A stretch of DNA of 64,000 nt from Raphanus sativus (taxonomy: Eukaryota; Streptophyta; Magnoliopsida; Brassicales; Brassicaceae), in the NCBI RefSeq assembly GCF_000801105.2, contig NC_079514.1:12874293-12938292 (forward strand). Reading direction: 5' to 3'. The notes beneath the pieces were generated by a model, which had not been told where the DNA came from, searched no databases, and worked only from the letters and a program-made list of their open reading frames with translations. Positions within the stretch are counted from its first letter, which is position 1. Each line of letters opens with the position of its first letter. Both the position numbers and the translations under genes were made by a program. Positions 46,965 through 58,850 of this stretch are shown piece after piece.

Positions 46965-47964
46965 TACATATAAATTTTCATAATATATATGTCAAAATAC
47001 CTTAATTTAACATATAAATTGTTTTTTTTTGAATATTTAGATAAAGAATCTATAGATATTTAAGTATTTTGGTGTTTTCAGTATACTTTAGCTATTTTAA
47101 ACATTTACTTTTGACTATTTGCATATATTTTCTGAGTATTTTGGAAAACTTAAAGGTATCTTATATATTTTTAATATACATTATATATAAAAATAATATA
47201 TATATTCACTACAAGAAAATAGCTCTATTGCAACAGAAAAATTGTGACGTTCATTTCCGTTAATAATTTGCTATGATTATTGCAATATTTTTGCAATAAT
47301 GAATTTTCGTCACAGTTTCATCACAAATTTATTGTAAAATAACAACTATAACCGATGTTGCATATTTTCGTTACTAAATTGCAATCTTTTGCAACATAAT
47401 CAAATATCTTGCGAATTTTGCAATAATCATTCAACATTTTTGAATCATTGCTAATTTGCAAACAAAATTATAAAAAAAATCTGGCAAATAATGTGACAAA
47501 TGTTATATTTTTGTTATATGTTTTTATAGAAAAGGTCAATAGTTTTTTATATTAAATAGAAAAATATACAATCTATATTTATACTGTATATTTAAACATG
47601 TACACTATATTTTTAGAGTTTCAGATTCTTGAGATTTTGTTAACAGTTTTACACTATAGTATGGTTTACTTATTCCTGTTCATTAGACAAAATAATCATT
47701 TACATGTTGATTCAGTTTCTCTTCTCTCCAGCCAATGAAAAATCTTAGATATGCAACCTTATATAAAATTCTACGTACTCTTTCCTCAACTTTTTAAAAG
47801 TGTCGTTCAAGGTTTGATTAAAGTATTTTTTTGTTGATTAATAATACTCACATTTTAACAAAAAACAAAAATTGGACTTATGATGGGATTGGGCCTGATT
47901 TGTCATACAAATTAGTAACGACCCTTGACCATATGCTTTCCTTGTTTCTTCACCTGAAAAAAAA

Positions 47965-48700
47965 GAGAGAGAGAGAAAGAGTGGCGGTGGCTATCGGGAG
48001 GAGATCTACACGGCCAAACCAGATGGAGCTCCGGCGATAGCAGTTCAAGCTTGGATGATGCTCTCGGGCTTCCCCTGGTCTTCAATCTGTAGCAGAGAAG
48101 CTGAACCGACAACATATCCGAGCTTTGGTGATGGGTTCTTCTTCTCTTCTTCCTCCTCGGGGTTCTACTGTTTACATATGAGGACGACATGCATGTACAG
48201 AGGTAACTATTTTCTATCTGTGAACTTTGTTCTGTCGGTGAACTCTGTTCTTGAATTGGCCAATACGGCTGTAGCTAGATCAATTCAGAAGCTATCTGGC
48301 CGGTGGTCGCGAGAGAGGTTTAATCTCTCCGGTCGATTCATCTGCTTACCTAGTTTCTTACAATTTTTTTTTTAATTTTGGGTTATAGTTCAAAAAAAGA
48401 AAAAACTATGTTCTGTCTTTTCAAGATTGTGTACGGAACAGACCTGTGGTCCTGACTCTTTTCTGTCGTTTCATGGTTAGATTTTCTTTCTACTACTGCC
48501 AAACATATAGTTTCTTGTTGTTACTTGAGTCACTGCGTTTACTGGTTTTCTTATAGTTTTTACTCTCTTTTCAAGCATGTGTCTCTGTTTTAATTGATTT
48601 TCAGTAGATGACTTTGTTTAATTGCTTTAACGTTTTGAACTTTGTAACTACTAAAAACATTTTAGTCAAAAAAAAAACATTGAAAAAAAAATATTGACTT
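47965..48700 (+). repeat. GC-rich patch with A-rich tail inside the CACTA element
   Basis: A GAGAGAGAG start, GC-rich body to about 48350 and A-rich stretches near 48670. ACTACTAAAAACATTTTAGTC is repeated in part (about 48649 and 48739). It may be a third short retroposon or captured DNA. No protein was recognised. Confidence 0.3.
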
Positions 48701-48946
48701 TGTTTAACTGCGTTTACTGTTTTTTTAGCAAAAAAAACTACTAAAAACATTTTAGTCAAATGTTGTTCCCGCCTTATATCTCATTTGCCGCTTGAATTTA
48801 GTTTGTTTAGAGAATATTATGCTAAAAAGATATGGATATATCCAATATCCAGAGGGTTTAGATTTTGTTGTTTTCAAATATATATATACAAAGCTTATAC
48901 GGTGTTTTTTCTGCATCTCAGTTCTTTGAAAGCAACTCATCTCCAG

Positions 48947-49567
48947 ATGGCAAATGAGGGTCAAAATCAAGGAGCAGACCAACCTATGAATGTCTTAGGT
49001 GTTCTTAATCACTCCAAAGTGAATGGATCATTGTGGTAAACGTTTTAGTTTATATATGAACGTCACGTTAAAGTTTTAGTTGCGTTATATTTTTATTTTT
49101 GTTTGTAGGTTCAAACGTGATGCTCTAATCGCTAATGAGATAACAACAATCATCCGATCTGATTTTCCTGGCCCGTATCGGAATTGGTCAACCACGCCGC
49201 TACATGTAAAAAAACGATGGTAGTACACGTTTAAGGTAAAACCGTGAGAATACCTTTTTATTGTTTTATGTTTGGTATCACTATAGAGATACTTATACCT
49301 AGTTTTATCTAAGCACTCTAACTTTTTTTTAATAATACATTCTCAGAGCAAATTCTCTTGGAATCATTCTCAGAGCAAGTCTCCATGGTAAAATGCCAGT
49401 CACCACCGAAAGCCACTTAGAAAATAATGAGTTCAAGAAAAAGGTAGAAAACATTTCTCAAAAAAATGAAGATATCAAGAAAGATTGAGCAAACTTGAAG
49501 GTTTGGAGAAAATGATTGCGATCCTTTGTCCCGCTATTATCTCCATGGGTGGCAACAACCAAGTTTA
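48947..49567 (+). pseudogene. Remnant of a plant En/Spm (Ptta-like) transposon protein
   Basis: Exons 48947-49035 and 49109-about 49222 join to give MANEGQNQG...VNGSLWFKRDALI, then ITTIIRSDFPGPYRNWSTTP and VKKRW. The PxPxW...TP...KKRW arrangement is typical of the Ptta/En/Spm plant transposon family. A later piece (EGLEKMIAILCPAI region, 49490-49567) resembles the C-terminal coiled part. Stops and frame changes lie between them. Confidence 0.6.
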
Positions 49568-50626
49568 AATTAGCTCTTTTGTTATTTTTCTAAGATTTTA
49601 TTAGTTTTTCTAGTTTTAAATTATTGCTGGTTTTTCTCTATTAATACATTGTTGAATTTTTCCAATATTTTATTTATTTAATAAAATTGATTTTTTGACA
49701 TTTGTTTATTATAAAAAAAATATAACGTAAAAATAAACTATCCATCTAATATTTCTTATAACAGAATACTAAAACAATTAATCTATGCAGCATAGTTGAT
49801 ATCTACTAATTTATTAAAATATATTAATTGTTAACCATATAGAATTCACCGTAAAATAAATATGCACCAAATGTATTATTTAAAAGTAATTATAAGAAAA
49901 TTTGCAACAACGTTTGCTATATCTCTTATAAAGCAAATTTTGTAACAATTTTAAATTGCAGCCATTGCAATTGTACCAAAAACATTTTTATATTTATTTT
50001 ATTGCATTAATATTATTAAATTTCAAAAACAAAAATGTAAAATTTGCAATGTTGTTTACTACATATTTTACGTAGCAATGACTTGCAACTATATATGGTT
50101 ACAGACTACGTTGTAAATATACAACAAAATTGCTATAAAAAATTGTTGCAATAATATGACATATATTGCAATATTTTAATTTGTTGTTAATTTTGCTACG
50201 TATATGCAACAAATACGAATTTGCAACATTCAAAAAGCAAGAAACCAAAATTTGTCACAATTTTATTGCAATTTCATATTTGCAACAATATATGGGTATA
50301 TTGCAACAATATAGCACTATTGCAATATGACTATTTTCTTGTAGTGATTTAAGTATATAAATTTATTTCGGATACATTCGGGTACCCAAAATATTTTGGT
50401 TCGGATCGGGTTCGGTTTCGGTTCTTTAAATACCGAAATTTTGAACCCGTTCGAATATTTAATCAATTTCGATTCGGGTTCGGTGCTACTTTTTCGGATC
50501 GGGTTCGGTTTGGTTTTTCGGGTTCGGGTTTTTTGCCCAGTCCTATTTAAGGCACTAAATGAGTACTTTATAGTATATATATAAACTCAAGTGGGAACCA
50601 TCAGATTCCTCGTACTTCTAAGAACG

Positions 50627-51944
50627 ATGTCTTTCCCAGTTCTTGCAAACGCCGGAAACCCACCACCAAAATGTAACAAACCGACTGGTTCATCTCTTCC
50701 TCTTCCAGATGAAATCTCAATGATTTGCTTCGCGTACGTTCATGTGACTACCCTTCACTCTCTCAAGTCTCCAAGAATTTCAACCATCTCATCGCTTCCT
50801 CGGAGCTTAACCGCTTACGTTCACTCCATCAAAGCACCGAGAACGTTCTTTACATTGCCTTGAGATTCAGACACGACCAAAACCCTGTTTGGTACACTCT
50901 CAATCAAAAACCCTACAAAGAAAGAAGAGTCAAACTCTTTGAACCATAAGTTGGTTCCGTATCCTTCTTTCCCTTCTCTGCCTTGTTGGGGGTCTAATGT
51001 TATTGTCATTGGTCAAGAGATGTACGTTCTCGGTGGATGCATCCACGGTGAGATAACCACTAATGCTTTTGCTATTGATTGTATATCTCGCAAGTGTCGG
51101 TCTCTTCCTAGCATGCGTGTGGCTCGTGGCTGCGCTGCTTTTGGTGTTGTAGATGAGAAGATTTATGTACTTGGAGGATGTGAAAAGAAGAAGTCGTCGA
51201 AAGATTGGGTTGAGGTTTTCGACCTCAAGAATCAAACTTGGGAAAGCTTTCCAGGTTTGTTTCTTTTGTTTTTCTCTCTTTTTCAATACGAAAATTTTCT
51301 AGACCAAGTTACGTAATATTCTAGACATAAAATCACATAATTTTCATGTAATATTAATTTCGTCTTAATGGATCATGCGACCTTTAACTTTTGCCTAGAA
51401 TGCTCTTCCAATTCAGCTAACGTTATTTGGTATGCTTTCCAGGTGTGTGCAACAAAAAGTTGCACGAGGTAACGCTCAATAGTTTTGTGATGAACGAGAA
51501 GATTTACATAATGGATTGTAAGAGAAGCTTTGTGTATGATCCGAAGAAAAATAAATGGGAGAGGGAAAACTCGTTGAACAGTGAATGGCAAGTTGGTTCG
51601 TGCGTTATTGGCAACATGTTGTACACTTTCGGAATTGAGAATGGAATAAGCGTGTACGATCCGAAAGCTAGGACATATGGAGATCACTGAAAGGTGTTGA
51701 TGAGGATCTACCTGACATGCGTGGTATTCAAGGAGGGTCTAGGATGGCGAATCATGGAGGGAAACTAGTGATTTTGTTTCAGCGTGATGATGAAATTAGG
51801 GGGGAAGTAAAGATTTGGTGTACAGAGATTGCGTTGGAGAGGCGTGGACAAGGAGAGCTTTGGGGGAAGGTTTTGTGGTTTAATATTGTAGCTACTTTTA
51901 AAAGTTCTCCCACCATTGTTCAATGTTTAGATGTCATCATATGA
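50627..51944 (+). pseudogene. F-box/kelch-repeat pseudogene
   Basis: Begins MSFPVLANAG, with an F-box core LPLPDEISMICFA, then continues after a frame change as CDYPSLSQVSKNFNHLIAS. A second frame change after about 50925 leads to the kelch region: MYVLGGC, IYVLGGC, WVEVFDLKNQTWESFP. An intron-like gap (about 51255-51442, GT...CCAG) precedes VCNKKLHEV and FVYDPKKNKWERE. After YDPKART an extra TA gives a third frame change. It ends CLDVII at 51944. F-box/kelch proteins are SCF ubiquitin ligase receptors and this subfamily is very large in crucifers. Position suggests the counterpart of At3g27910. With three frame disruptions it cannot make the normal protein. Confidence 0.85.
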
Positions 51945-53197
51945 TTAATTATGTATGCTTTCGTAGTTGAGTATGCTAGACTTTGTGTTTTCCTTATCTC
52001 ATATCCTTTCTCTAATGAATTCAACCCTTTTGATTTTCTACTTTTAATCCACAATCAATAAACTACAGCAACAAAACTAAATATTGGTTGGTTCCTCTTC
52101 AACTTAGCTCTCGAGGCTTCTCCTTAAGCCGGTGCATGATTAGTCCACCCCTTCCAAAACGCCATGGGACACACCACTTTAATTTATTCATTGAAAACCG
52201 TTTCTGTACTCTATTACCATACCTAGATGTTAACCAAGTTTTAAATTGCAACCAAAAAAAATAATTAAAAACTTCAAATAGTCTATCTACTTGTATGTTT
52301 GATCTTAATTTTTTTTTCTCTAGTTCAAGGTTTATTACCTTTATATTGAATGGTAATTTTAATTATAAATATTTCAGATTGAAGGCATTTCATAAATATG
52401 TGAATTATTCCTTTTTAGTCTACGTTATTTAACTTATATGTAATGTTTTGGAAAACGGACCAAATTGACTCGATTTTGTTGGGTCAACGATCGAACCAGT
52501 TCACCCGAATTTTAAATTTTAATTTAAATTTTAATTTAAATTAAATATATATATATATATAACTATAAAATTATTTTGATACATTTATATCATTTATTAG
52601 AATTTAAAAATGATATGAAAATAAAATAAAATAATCAAAAATAATATAAAATGCGATGAAAACTAATTTATTTAGATAAATATTAAAAATAATTTGATTC
52701 TTTTATGAATTTTTTTTAAAATGTTCAGTATGTTATCTGTTTAACTTGAGTATGACAAAATCAGATTTTAATATCGAGCCGAGTTACCGGTTTTAGCGAA
52801 TTTAATTAGTTTTTAATCAGGTTTATCGGTTTAATTCAAATCTGGTTTTTACCACAGCTCGAAACTGATTTAAAGAGCGAGTCACAATCCGACTGGTTCA
52901 ACCTTCCGGTTCAAAACCATGCTTATATGTTTGTTTTCGTCTTCAAAAAAATGCTGGGTTTGTTAGCCGAACCGGAGCCGGTAAGCTCAAAGTTTGTTCC
53001 GGTTATCTTTCGGCCTTTGGATTTTTTTTAGAAAAGTCAATACTAATTTAAGAAAACCGATGATGTCATTAGTCACTAAAACATTATTACTAGTCCATTA
53101 GAAAAGTATACAAGAGGAGCACTAGATTCTAATCGCACCACCCCTCACCTAAAATCTAATCTTTATCATCCTTCTCCACCTCTAATCGGATAAAAAC
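51945..53197. other. Spacer with eroded repeat, and NQR upstream
   Basis: The part at 52445-52930 has motifs such as GAACCAGTTCACC at the left and GACTGGTTCAACC at the right around an AT-rich core, perhaps an old MITE without a clear duplication. The rest is the NQR upstream region. Confidence 0.35.
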
Positions 53198-54098
53198 ATG
53201 GAGGCAGTAACGGCGATGAAGCCACTGATCAGAGTCGCTGCTATCTCCGGTTCTCTCCGGAAAGGCTCTTTCAACACCGGTCTCCTCCGCGCCGGTATAT
53301 ATATATATATATATTCCTTTTTCTTTAATACTCGGTTTTCGTTTTTTTTTTGCGATGACGTTTTGGGTTTTTTTATAATCAGCGATCGAATTGACGAAGG
53401 AATCGGTACCGGGGATGCAGATTGAGCATATAGACATATCTCCGTTGCCGTTGATCAACACCGATCTGGAAACCAACGGGACTTACCCTCCCGTCGTCGA
53501 AGCTTTCCGGCAGAAGATCCTTGAAGCCGATAGCATTCTCTTCGCTTCCCCTGAGTACAACTTCTCTGTCGCAGGTAAAAACCCTTTTCCTTGTTTGCCA
53601 TAAAGATGGTTTCTTTATATAAAAAAAAGGCTTCAGTTTGAGGTTTCTTCTTTTAGCTTTGGTTTTGTTACAAGACACAGTATGTTTCTTTTGCCTTGTT
53701 GTTGTGTCGTTATAAAGTAGTATTTAAGACATGCGATGTGAGATGTCTGAATATAAACTTTTGCGCTGTGTTTATTATTGCTTGTTGCTATACCAGCTCC
53801 ACTTAAGAACGCGATCGATTGGGCCTCGAGATCACCTAACGTTTGGGCTGACAAACCTGCTGCCGTCGTAAGCGCCGGTGGAGGTTTTGGTGGAGGAAGG
53901 TCGCAGTACCATCTTCGACAGATCGGAGTGTTCCTTGATCTTCATTTCATCAACAAACCGGAGTTTACTATCAATGCGTTTCAGCCGCCTCAGAAGTTCG
54001 ATGCTGAAGGGAACTTGGTCGATGAAGTGGCTAAGGAGAGGTTAAAACAAGTGCTTGTCTCGTTACAGGCTTTTACTCTGCGACTTCAAGGTAAGTGA
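53198..54098 (+). CDS. NQR: NADPH:quinone oxidoreductase (NQR)
   Basis: Three exons, 53198-53294, 53383-53574 and 53797-54098, join without a break to give 196 residues, the size known for Arabidopsis NQR (At3g27890). It has the flavodoxin-like fold of NADPH-dependent FMN reductases: AAISGSLRKGSFN is the FMN phosphate loop and SPEYNFS the isoalloxazine-contact loop, followed by LKNAIDWASR. The enzyme reduces quinones by two electrons using NAD(P)H and FMN, which avoids semiquinone radicals. Intron 1 opens with a (TA)n run right at the donor. Confidence 0.95.
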
Positions 54099-55512
54099 GT
54101 GGAGGGGAAGTACTTGAGATCGTTTGTGTGAGTGAAAATAATGTCGATTCTTGTGAGATAAGAAACAGTGTATTTGCCACTTGTCCTATCAATATTTCTA
54201 TTTCTCATTAATATCGTATGTGTTGGCATATGATACAACTATGTTTATTAAACGAGTGATGCTTTTTGTTTCATATTTCCTCTTAAATAAGAAAGTGATA
54301 GATTTAGCATGGGAAATTCGGCTACGAAACTAAAAAATAGTTTTTAGATTTCTTATTTTAAAACTCAAGATACAATTATCAGTGTGCAATAATAACATTC
54401 CCACTGTTTTAAGTTTTATAGCATAGATTTTCCACCTAATTTCCGAAATCCCACTTAGAAAAAATTCCACTTACGTAATTTGAACTAGAGTCATAAAAGA
54501 GAAAATGAAGTTAAGTCACGGAGTGGAAATGTGGAATCAATGATTTCAGTTAAAAACGCATGCATGAGTTTGGTCTCCACTCTCCACAGAATTTTGGGAA
54601 GCTACTCAGAAAGAAATGGTAAAATGGAATTTGGAAGTAGTGCAGAGGGAGTAATTTTTATACAGTAGCTTTTAAAAATATTACAGTAACATTGTAAATA
54701 GCTGCATTCACAAATTCAGAAAAAGCTCGCCTATGATAACTACGCTTATCTTTAATAATGGTGTCGTCCAACTAGGAATGTATACTTTTACTATAGTTTA
54801 CGGAATGGGGGTATATACTCTATAGCCTGTATGTAGATCATGGGCCTAGCCAATTACTTTAATCAAGAAAACATCATTCATTCGCAGTGAGTAGATAGCA
54901 TTTACGTTGCCGAGTTAGGAATGTGTACTACTTACATTCTGTAGCTGACTCTACTACTCTAAGCGACAATGATTTTTATCAAGACATTAAACCTTTGCAG
55001 TTAGTAGATGGCAGGCATTGAAAAGACGGTTCATTGCTATTTCCTTGCAAACAAAAAAAAAATCTAAAGAAATAAAGTAGTACATGTGTCATTATATTGA
55101 TGTATGATGTCCATCTATATTCATTTACATTCGTGTTTCTTCCCTCAACAGAGAAGTGCACACTTGATTAAAAACACGTGGCAACTTGCAAATCTCGACG
55201 CTTTTTCAATATCTGCAACTACATTTACAGCAAATCATGAACCCAAAATATATTTAAAAATTACAACATCGTATGAACATGATTAACTATGCACAACCGC
55301 AGGGGAAAAAAATAGTATAATCGAAGACGTAATTATTAAACAGAGTCATCTACTACATCTTTTACAAGCAATAGTTTATTAGATACGAATGTGAACTCGT
55401 TATACTTTTTATTAGAAAGTAAATAAACAAACAAAAAAAAACTGCCGAATAGATCCAAAGAGAGTAGGAGATTGTTTGTTGTTGTTGTTTTGTTATTAGG
55501 GATAAGATGAGA
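54099..55512. other. NQR-DUF1645 convergent spacer
   Basis: No gene. A diverged duplication may exist: TAGGAATGT.TAC..TTAC, then ATCAAGA..CAT and AGTAGAT.GCA occur at about 54775-54900 and again at 54917-55015. Confidence 0.4.
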
Positions 55513-56259
55513 TTAGAAGGGAGGAAAAGTTTTGCTGAAACGGCTAACGTTGGAGAAAAGTCCGACAAGATCTTGCTTGTACGGAAGATAAGATCTTTTC
55601 TTGTCTTCTTCCTTGATCGCTTTGTTCCTCAAGTAAAACTTCTCATGTGCCGAAACCTTCTCCTTCTTGTTCGCCGTCGTCTTCGGAGAAGATGAAGAAG
55701 GTTCGTTTCTATTGTTACTCGAATCCAAGAAGTGGAGTGATTGTTTCCCGTCGCTGCGACTTCTCTTGAGCAGATCTCTGATTCTCCACCCTCTCTTCGA
55801 CCACGCCGACGACGACGTCGAAGACGATCCCGTCGATTTGCTCTTTCTGCATCCTCCGCTCGGAGACATCTCCGCCGCTGATCTCGCCGGCGTCCACGGG
55901 CAGTAGATCTCGCTCGGGATCGTGTCTAAATCATCTTCCTCCTCCGACGACGAGTACGCCACTGATGGCTCGTTGCGGTCGCGGAGGAGTAGATCTTTTA
56001 ACGGAGTCACCACAACCGCCTCGTGTTCGGACAGGAGAGTCTGGTCGAAAACAGGGAAGACCAATCCTCCACCGTCGCTGGGAGAAGAAGAAGGAGGCGT
56101 TTGGAGGATCGCGAACTCGAATTCTTCGTTTCCTTTCTCTTTATAATCGTCGTTACAGACTCGTGCGGCGATCTCGGAGAGTCGATCGCCGGAGTATGTG
56201 CTGAAGCTAGGTGAAAACGACGCCGTGGAGGCACTATAGTCATCATCTATCTTCTCCAT
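55513..56259 (-). CDS. DUF1645 family protein
   Basis: Intact single-exon minus-strand gene of 248 residues, from MEKIDDDYSAS. An in-frame ATG at 56331 would add 24 residues that look like leader sequence. The Ser/Asp-rich N-terminal part contains FEFA in the usual DUF1645 position. The middle has EIYCPWTP and a Ser-rich stretch, then WRIRDLLKRSRSDGK. The C-terminal block HEKFYLRNKAIKEEDKKRS plus YLPYKQDLVGLF is the family hallmark. Function is poorly known; a rice member (OsSGL) has been tied to grain size and drought response. Position fits At3g27880. Confidence 0.92.
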   Translation of the reverse strand: MEKIDDDYSASTASFSPSFSTYSGDRLSEIAARVCNDDYKEKGNEEFEFAILQTPPSSSPSDGGGLVFPVFDQTLLSEHEAVVVTPLKDLLLRDRNEPSVAYSSSEEEDDLDTIPSEIYCPWTPARSAAEMSPSGGCRKSKSTGSSSTSSSAWSKRGWRIRDLLKRSRSDGKQSLHFLDSSNNRNEPSSSSPKTTANKKEKVSAHEKFYLRNKAIKEEDKKRSYLPYKQDLVGLFSNVSRFSKTFPPF

Positions 56260-56826
56260 CTTCTTAAAGAAGCTTCTCTTATTACTCTCTTGTGTGTGAA
56301 TCGTCTTCTTCTTCTTCAGTTGACAAACCAAAAGAGCGTGAGAGAGAGAGAGAGGTTTTGTTTAATGGAGTTTTTTTTTTTTTTTTGTCATCTTGTGTAA
56401 ACAGCCGTATATATAGGAGAAGCGGTTGGGGCACATGTAAATGGCAATTTCTGTAATTATTATGCTTAATTTTTTAATTTGCATCAGAACTATATGATAT
56501 ATATCTCAAGCAATAACGTGGACTTTCTAGAATCGTATCCCGCTACTTGATCTGGAGGTTTTCCGTGTAGATTTTTTTTGATTACATTTAAATCAATCTG
56601 ACAATGATGTATGTTTACGATAATAAACTATTTTAAACAAATACCAGCCATCCAATTGTAATCGAAATAATAATACAATTTAGTTTTCTGGACCCATTTG
56701 TAATTGTATCTTTTTTTTTCAATTTGTGGATATTATAGTTTTTCATTATGCCACATAGAGGGATCAATCAATCAAATCAACACTTGCGCTCTGATTACTT
56801 AGCCATGTTTAAGTAATACTTACTAA
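56260..56826 (-). promoter_or_regulatory. Upstream region of the DUF1645 gene
   Basis: Read on the minus strand, a TATA-like CTATATATACGG (about 56405-56417) precedes a leader with a CT-rich run (56339-56354). The remainder is AT-rich spacer. Confidence 0.5.
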
Positions 56827-57476
56827 CTAGATTTTGATCCGCGCTTTGGAAGCGCGGAATATTTTACGATGAAAAATTTCACTAGTAATTTAAGAAATAT
56901 TTTGGTAATTTTTAAAGAGTGTGTATTTAAAATATTTTTGCATTTAAATCAGTGTTTTTAAATTCAACCTGATTGTGATTATACCGATTAATCCGGAGAT
57001 CTGACAATTTAATTTAGGTTTTTAAAATATACATATTAAAAAAAAATCACTAAAACCCAAGACTAACCGATTGAACTGATGGATGACCGATATGTAATCT
57101 AATTAGATTTAAATTGTAATAGTTTCATAATTTGTAATCTTATAATCCAAATTTTAAAGTTTATTATTTTGCAATTTATGAAATTATAACGTTTCTACAA
57201 AATTTTAAAGAGAAAATGATATATATAAAATAACTAAGATTAATTATTGTATTGTTTGGAAACATTGATAGTAGTATAAAAATATATTGTTTGGAAACAT
57301 TGATAGTAGTATAAAGAAATAAGTATATTGTTTGGAAACATGGATAGTAGTATAAAGAAATGAACATTAGTGATTTAATGTAGGTTTAACTATAAAGTAT
57401 AAAGGTGTATTTAATTTAAAAACTTACAAAATAAATGGTAGGTCCAACAAAAATGTTTCTGTTTTAATAAGATAGA
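56827..57476 (-). mobile_element. Small non-autonomous Helitron, copy 2
   Basis: Same family as 32831-33474. The left end is ACTAGATTTTGATCCGCGC with stem CCGCG...CGCGG. The right end on the minus strand begins TCTATCTTATTAAAACAG after an A. The internal TTGTTTGGAAACAT repeats are also shared. Confidence 0.88.
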
Positions 57477-58212
57477 TAATTTGTATATCTATTAATTTCG
57501 TATGTGATGATGTATTACTATTTGTATTGTTGAAAAGTTTGTTTGTAGTCCAAGCAGCCCATTATGAGGAAATGCGTACGTAATTGCTGACTAAACAAGA
57601 AGAACCATTAATCATGGCTGCTGCGCTGCATCAAATTCTTTTTCTATATTTTTATTATTTCTTTGGGGAAATTTCAAAAATACACTATGTTAGGTACCAC
57701 AATTCACATATACCACTAATTAAATAGATTTTTCAAAAATACCACATTGATGAATGGTTTAAAGACTAAACTAACCTTTTCATTGTCATCTTCTATCTCC
57801 GTATATCTCATCTCCATCGCCTCTCCGATCTCTTCAGTTTCATCGACATCGCTAGATCTCCTCACTTTCCGTTGATCGTCATTGCCTCTCCGTTGATCGT
57901 CATCGACATCGACATCGTCATCGCTTGGCTGCCGTCGTCTTCAACGAGTCATGCCGTCGTCGTCGTGGTACAGCTTCGTTTTACTCGTTTGATTACCAGT
58001 TGCGTATCGAAAATAGGGTTGTAAATTGGGAACAGTGCAATGGGAGGCTCTGATAGATATGGATACTTCTAAAGGCTCGTAACTTCTTAGTATTTCAGGT
58101 GCTTGATTCTTCCTGATTTGAAGAGAATTTGGTTTTTGTTTCGATAATTGGGAATAATTCAAGTGGTTTTGATTTCGATTTTGTGTAGCATGATTTTGAT
58201 GGAATCCAAATC

Positions 58213-58816
58213 ATGTTGTTCATCGGTAATCTCAATCCAATAGTCCAAGGTTATTATTTTCTCTGTTTTCACTCATTATTGAACTTTGACTTTTGGCTAT
58301 TGTATATGAAATTTAAATACATGCCAAGAAGTTAGTATTAACTTTGGTCTCTGATTTGGAATGGAGCAGGATCGATGATGAACATGGAGGAATCATCAAA
58401 GAGAAGATCTTTCTATTGCTCCCCTGACGATCTTCTCTACGACGACGACTATTATGACGAGCAAACACCCGACAACCTTACTCATGAACATGTTTTTATT
58501 TTTCTGTTTTTATGTATCTGGTAGTTGAGAAAGAGTATTCTTAATTGGAAAATTATCATTGATGATTTCAAAGGTACCTCTACTGGAGAAAAGCTTCGAA
58601 ACAGAGAACAAGCTGGAGCCAGAGCGCAAGACTCAGCTTGCCAAGATGCTTGGTCTTCAGCCTAGGCAAGTTTCTGTCTGGTTTCAAAACCGGCGTGCTC
58701 GTTGGAAAACCAAGCAGCTCGAGAGAGACTTCAATCTCCTAAAGTCCTCTTATGACCAACTCCTCTCTAACTACGACTCCATCCCCAAGGACAACCATCT
58801 CCTCAGATCATATTAA
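58213..58816 (+). pseudogene. Captured fragment of an HD-Zip class I gene (ATHB1/HAT5-like)
   Basis: MLFIGNLNPIVQG (58213-58251), an intron-like gap, then [13 protein letters not shown]...[11 protein letters not shown] (58376-58480) follow the ATHB1/HAT5 N-terminal order. After a non-homologous stretch the frame at 58559 gives [40 protein letters not shown] and the start of the leucine zipper, [10 protein letters not shown], before TAA. The basic N-terminal arm and first part of helix 1 are missing, the zipper is cut short and no activation domain remains. It therefore cannot be a normal HD-Zip factor. Location within Mutator-like ends points to capture. Confidence 0.8.
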
Positions 58817-58850
58817 AACATTACTGATCATAATTAACTCCCCTTTATTT

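Larger units (their letters stand above)
47207..50346. mobile_element. CACTA (En/Spm) element nested in the hAT element
   Basis: Starts CACTACAAGAAAATAGC and ends with the complement ATTTTCTTGTAGTG. The 3-bp ATT is duplicated at 47204-47206 and 50347-50349. Both ends carry many TTGCAA-type subterminal motifs, as expected for TNPA-like binding. 3,140 bp. The interior keeps only a small ORF1-like remnant (48947-49567) and a GC-richer patch (47965-48370), so it is defective. Confidence 0.93.
46485..50545. mobile_element. hAT element with nested MITE and CACTA insertions
   Basis: Starts TAGGGCTGGGCGTTCGG and ends GCCCAGTCCTA. TTTAAGGC flanks it at 46477-46484 and 50546-50553 (8 bp, perfect). Subterminal TTCGGGTT/TTCGGTTC motifs match the hAT at 27652. 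Without the CACTA insertion it is about 0.9 kb and non-autonomous. Confidence 0.92.

Noticed and set aside
56022..56246. Frames on both strands opposite the DUF1645 gene
   Set aside because: Shadow frames of a GC-rich coding region; only the 55513-56259 minus frame carries the family motifs.
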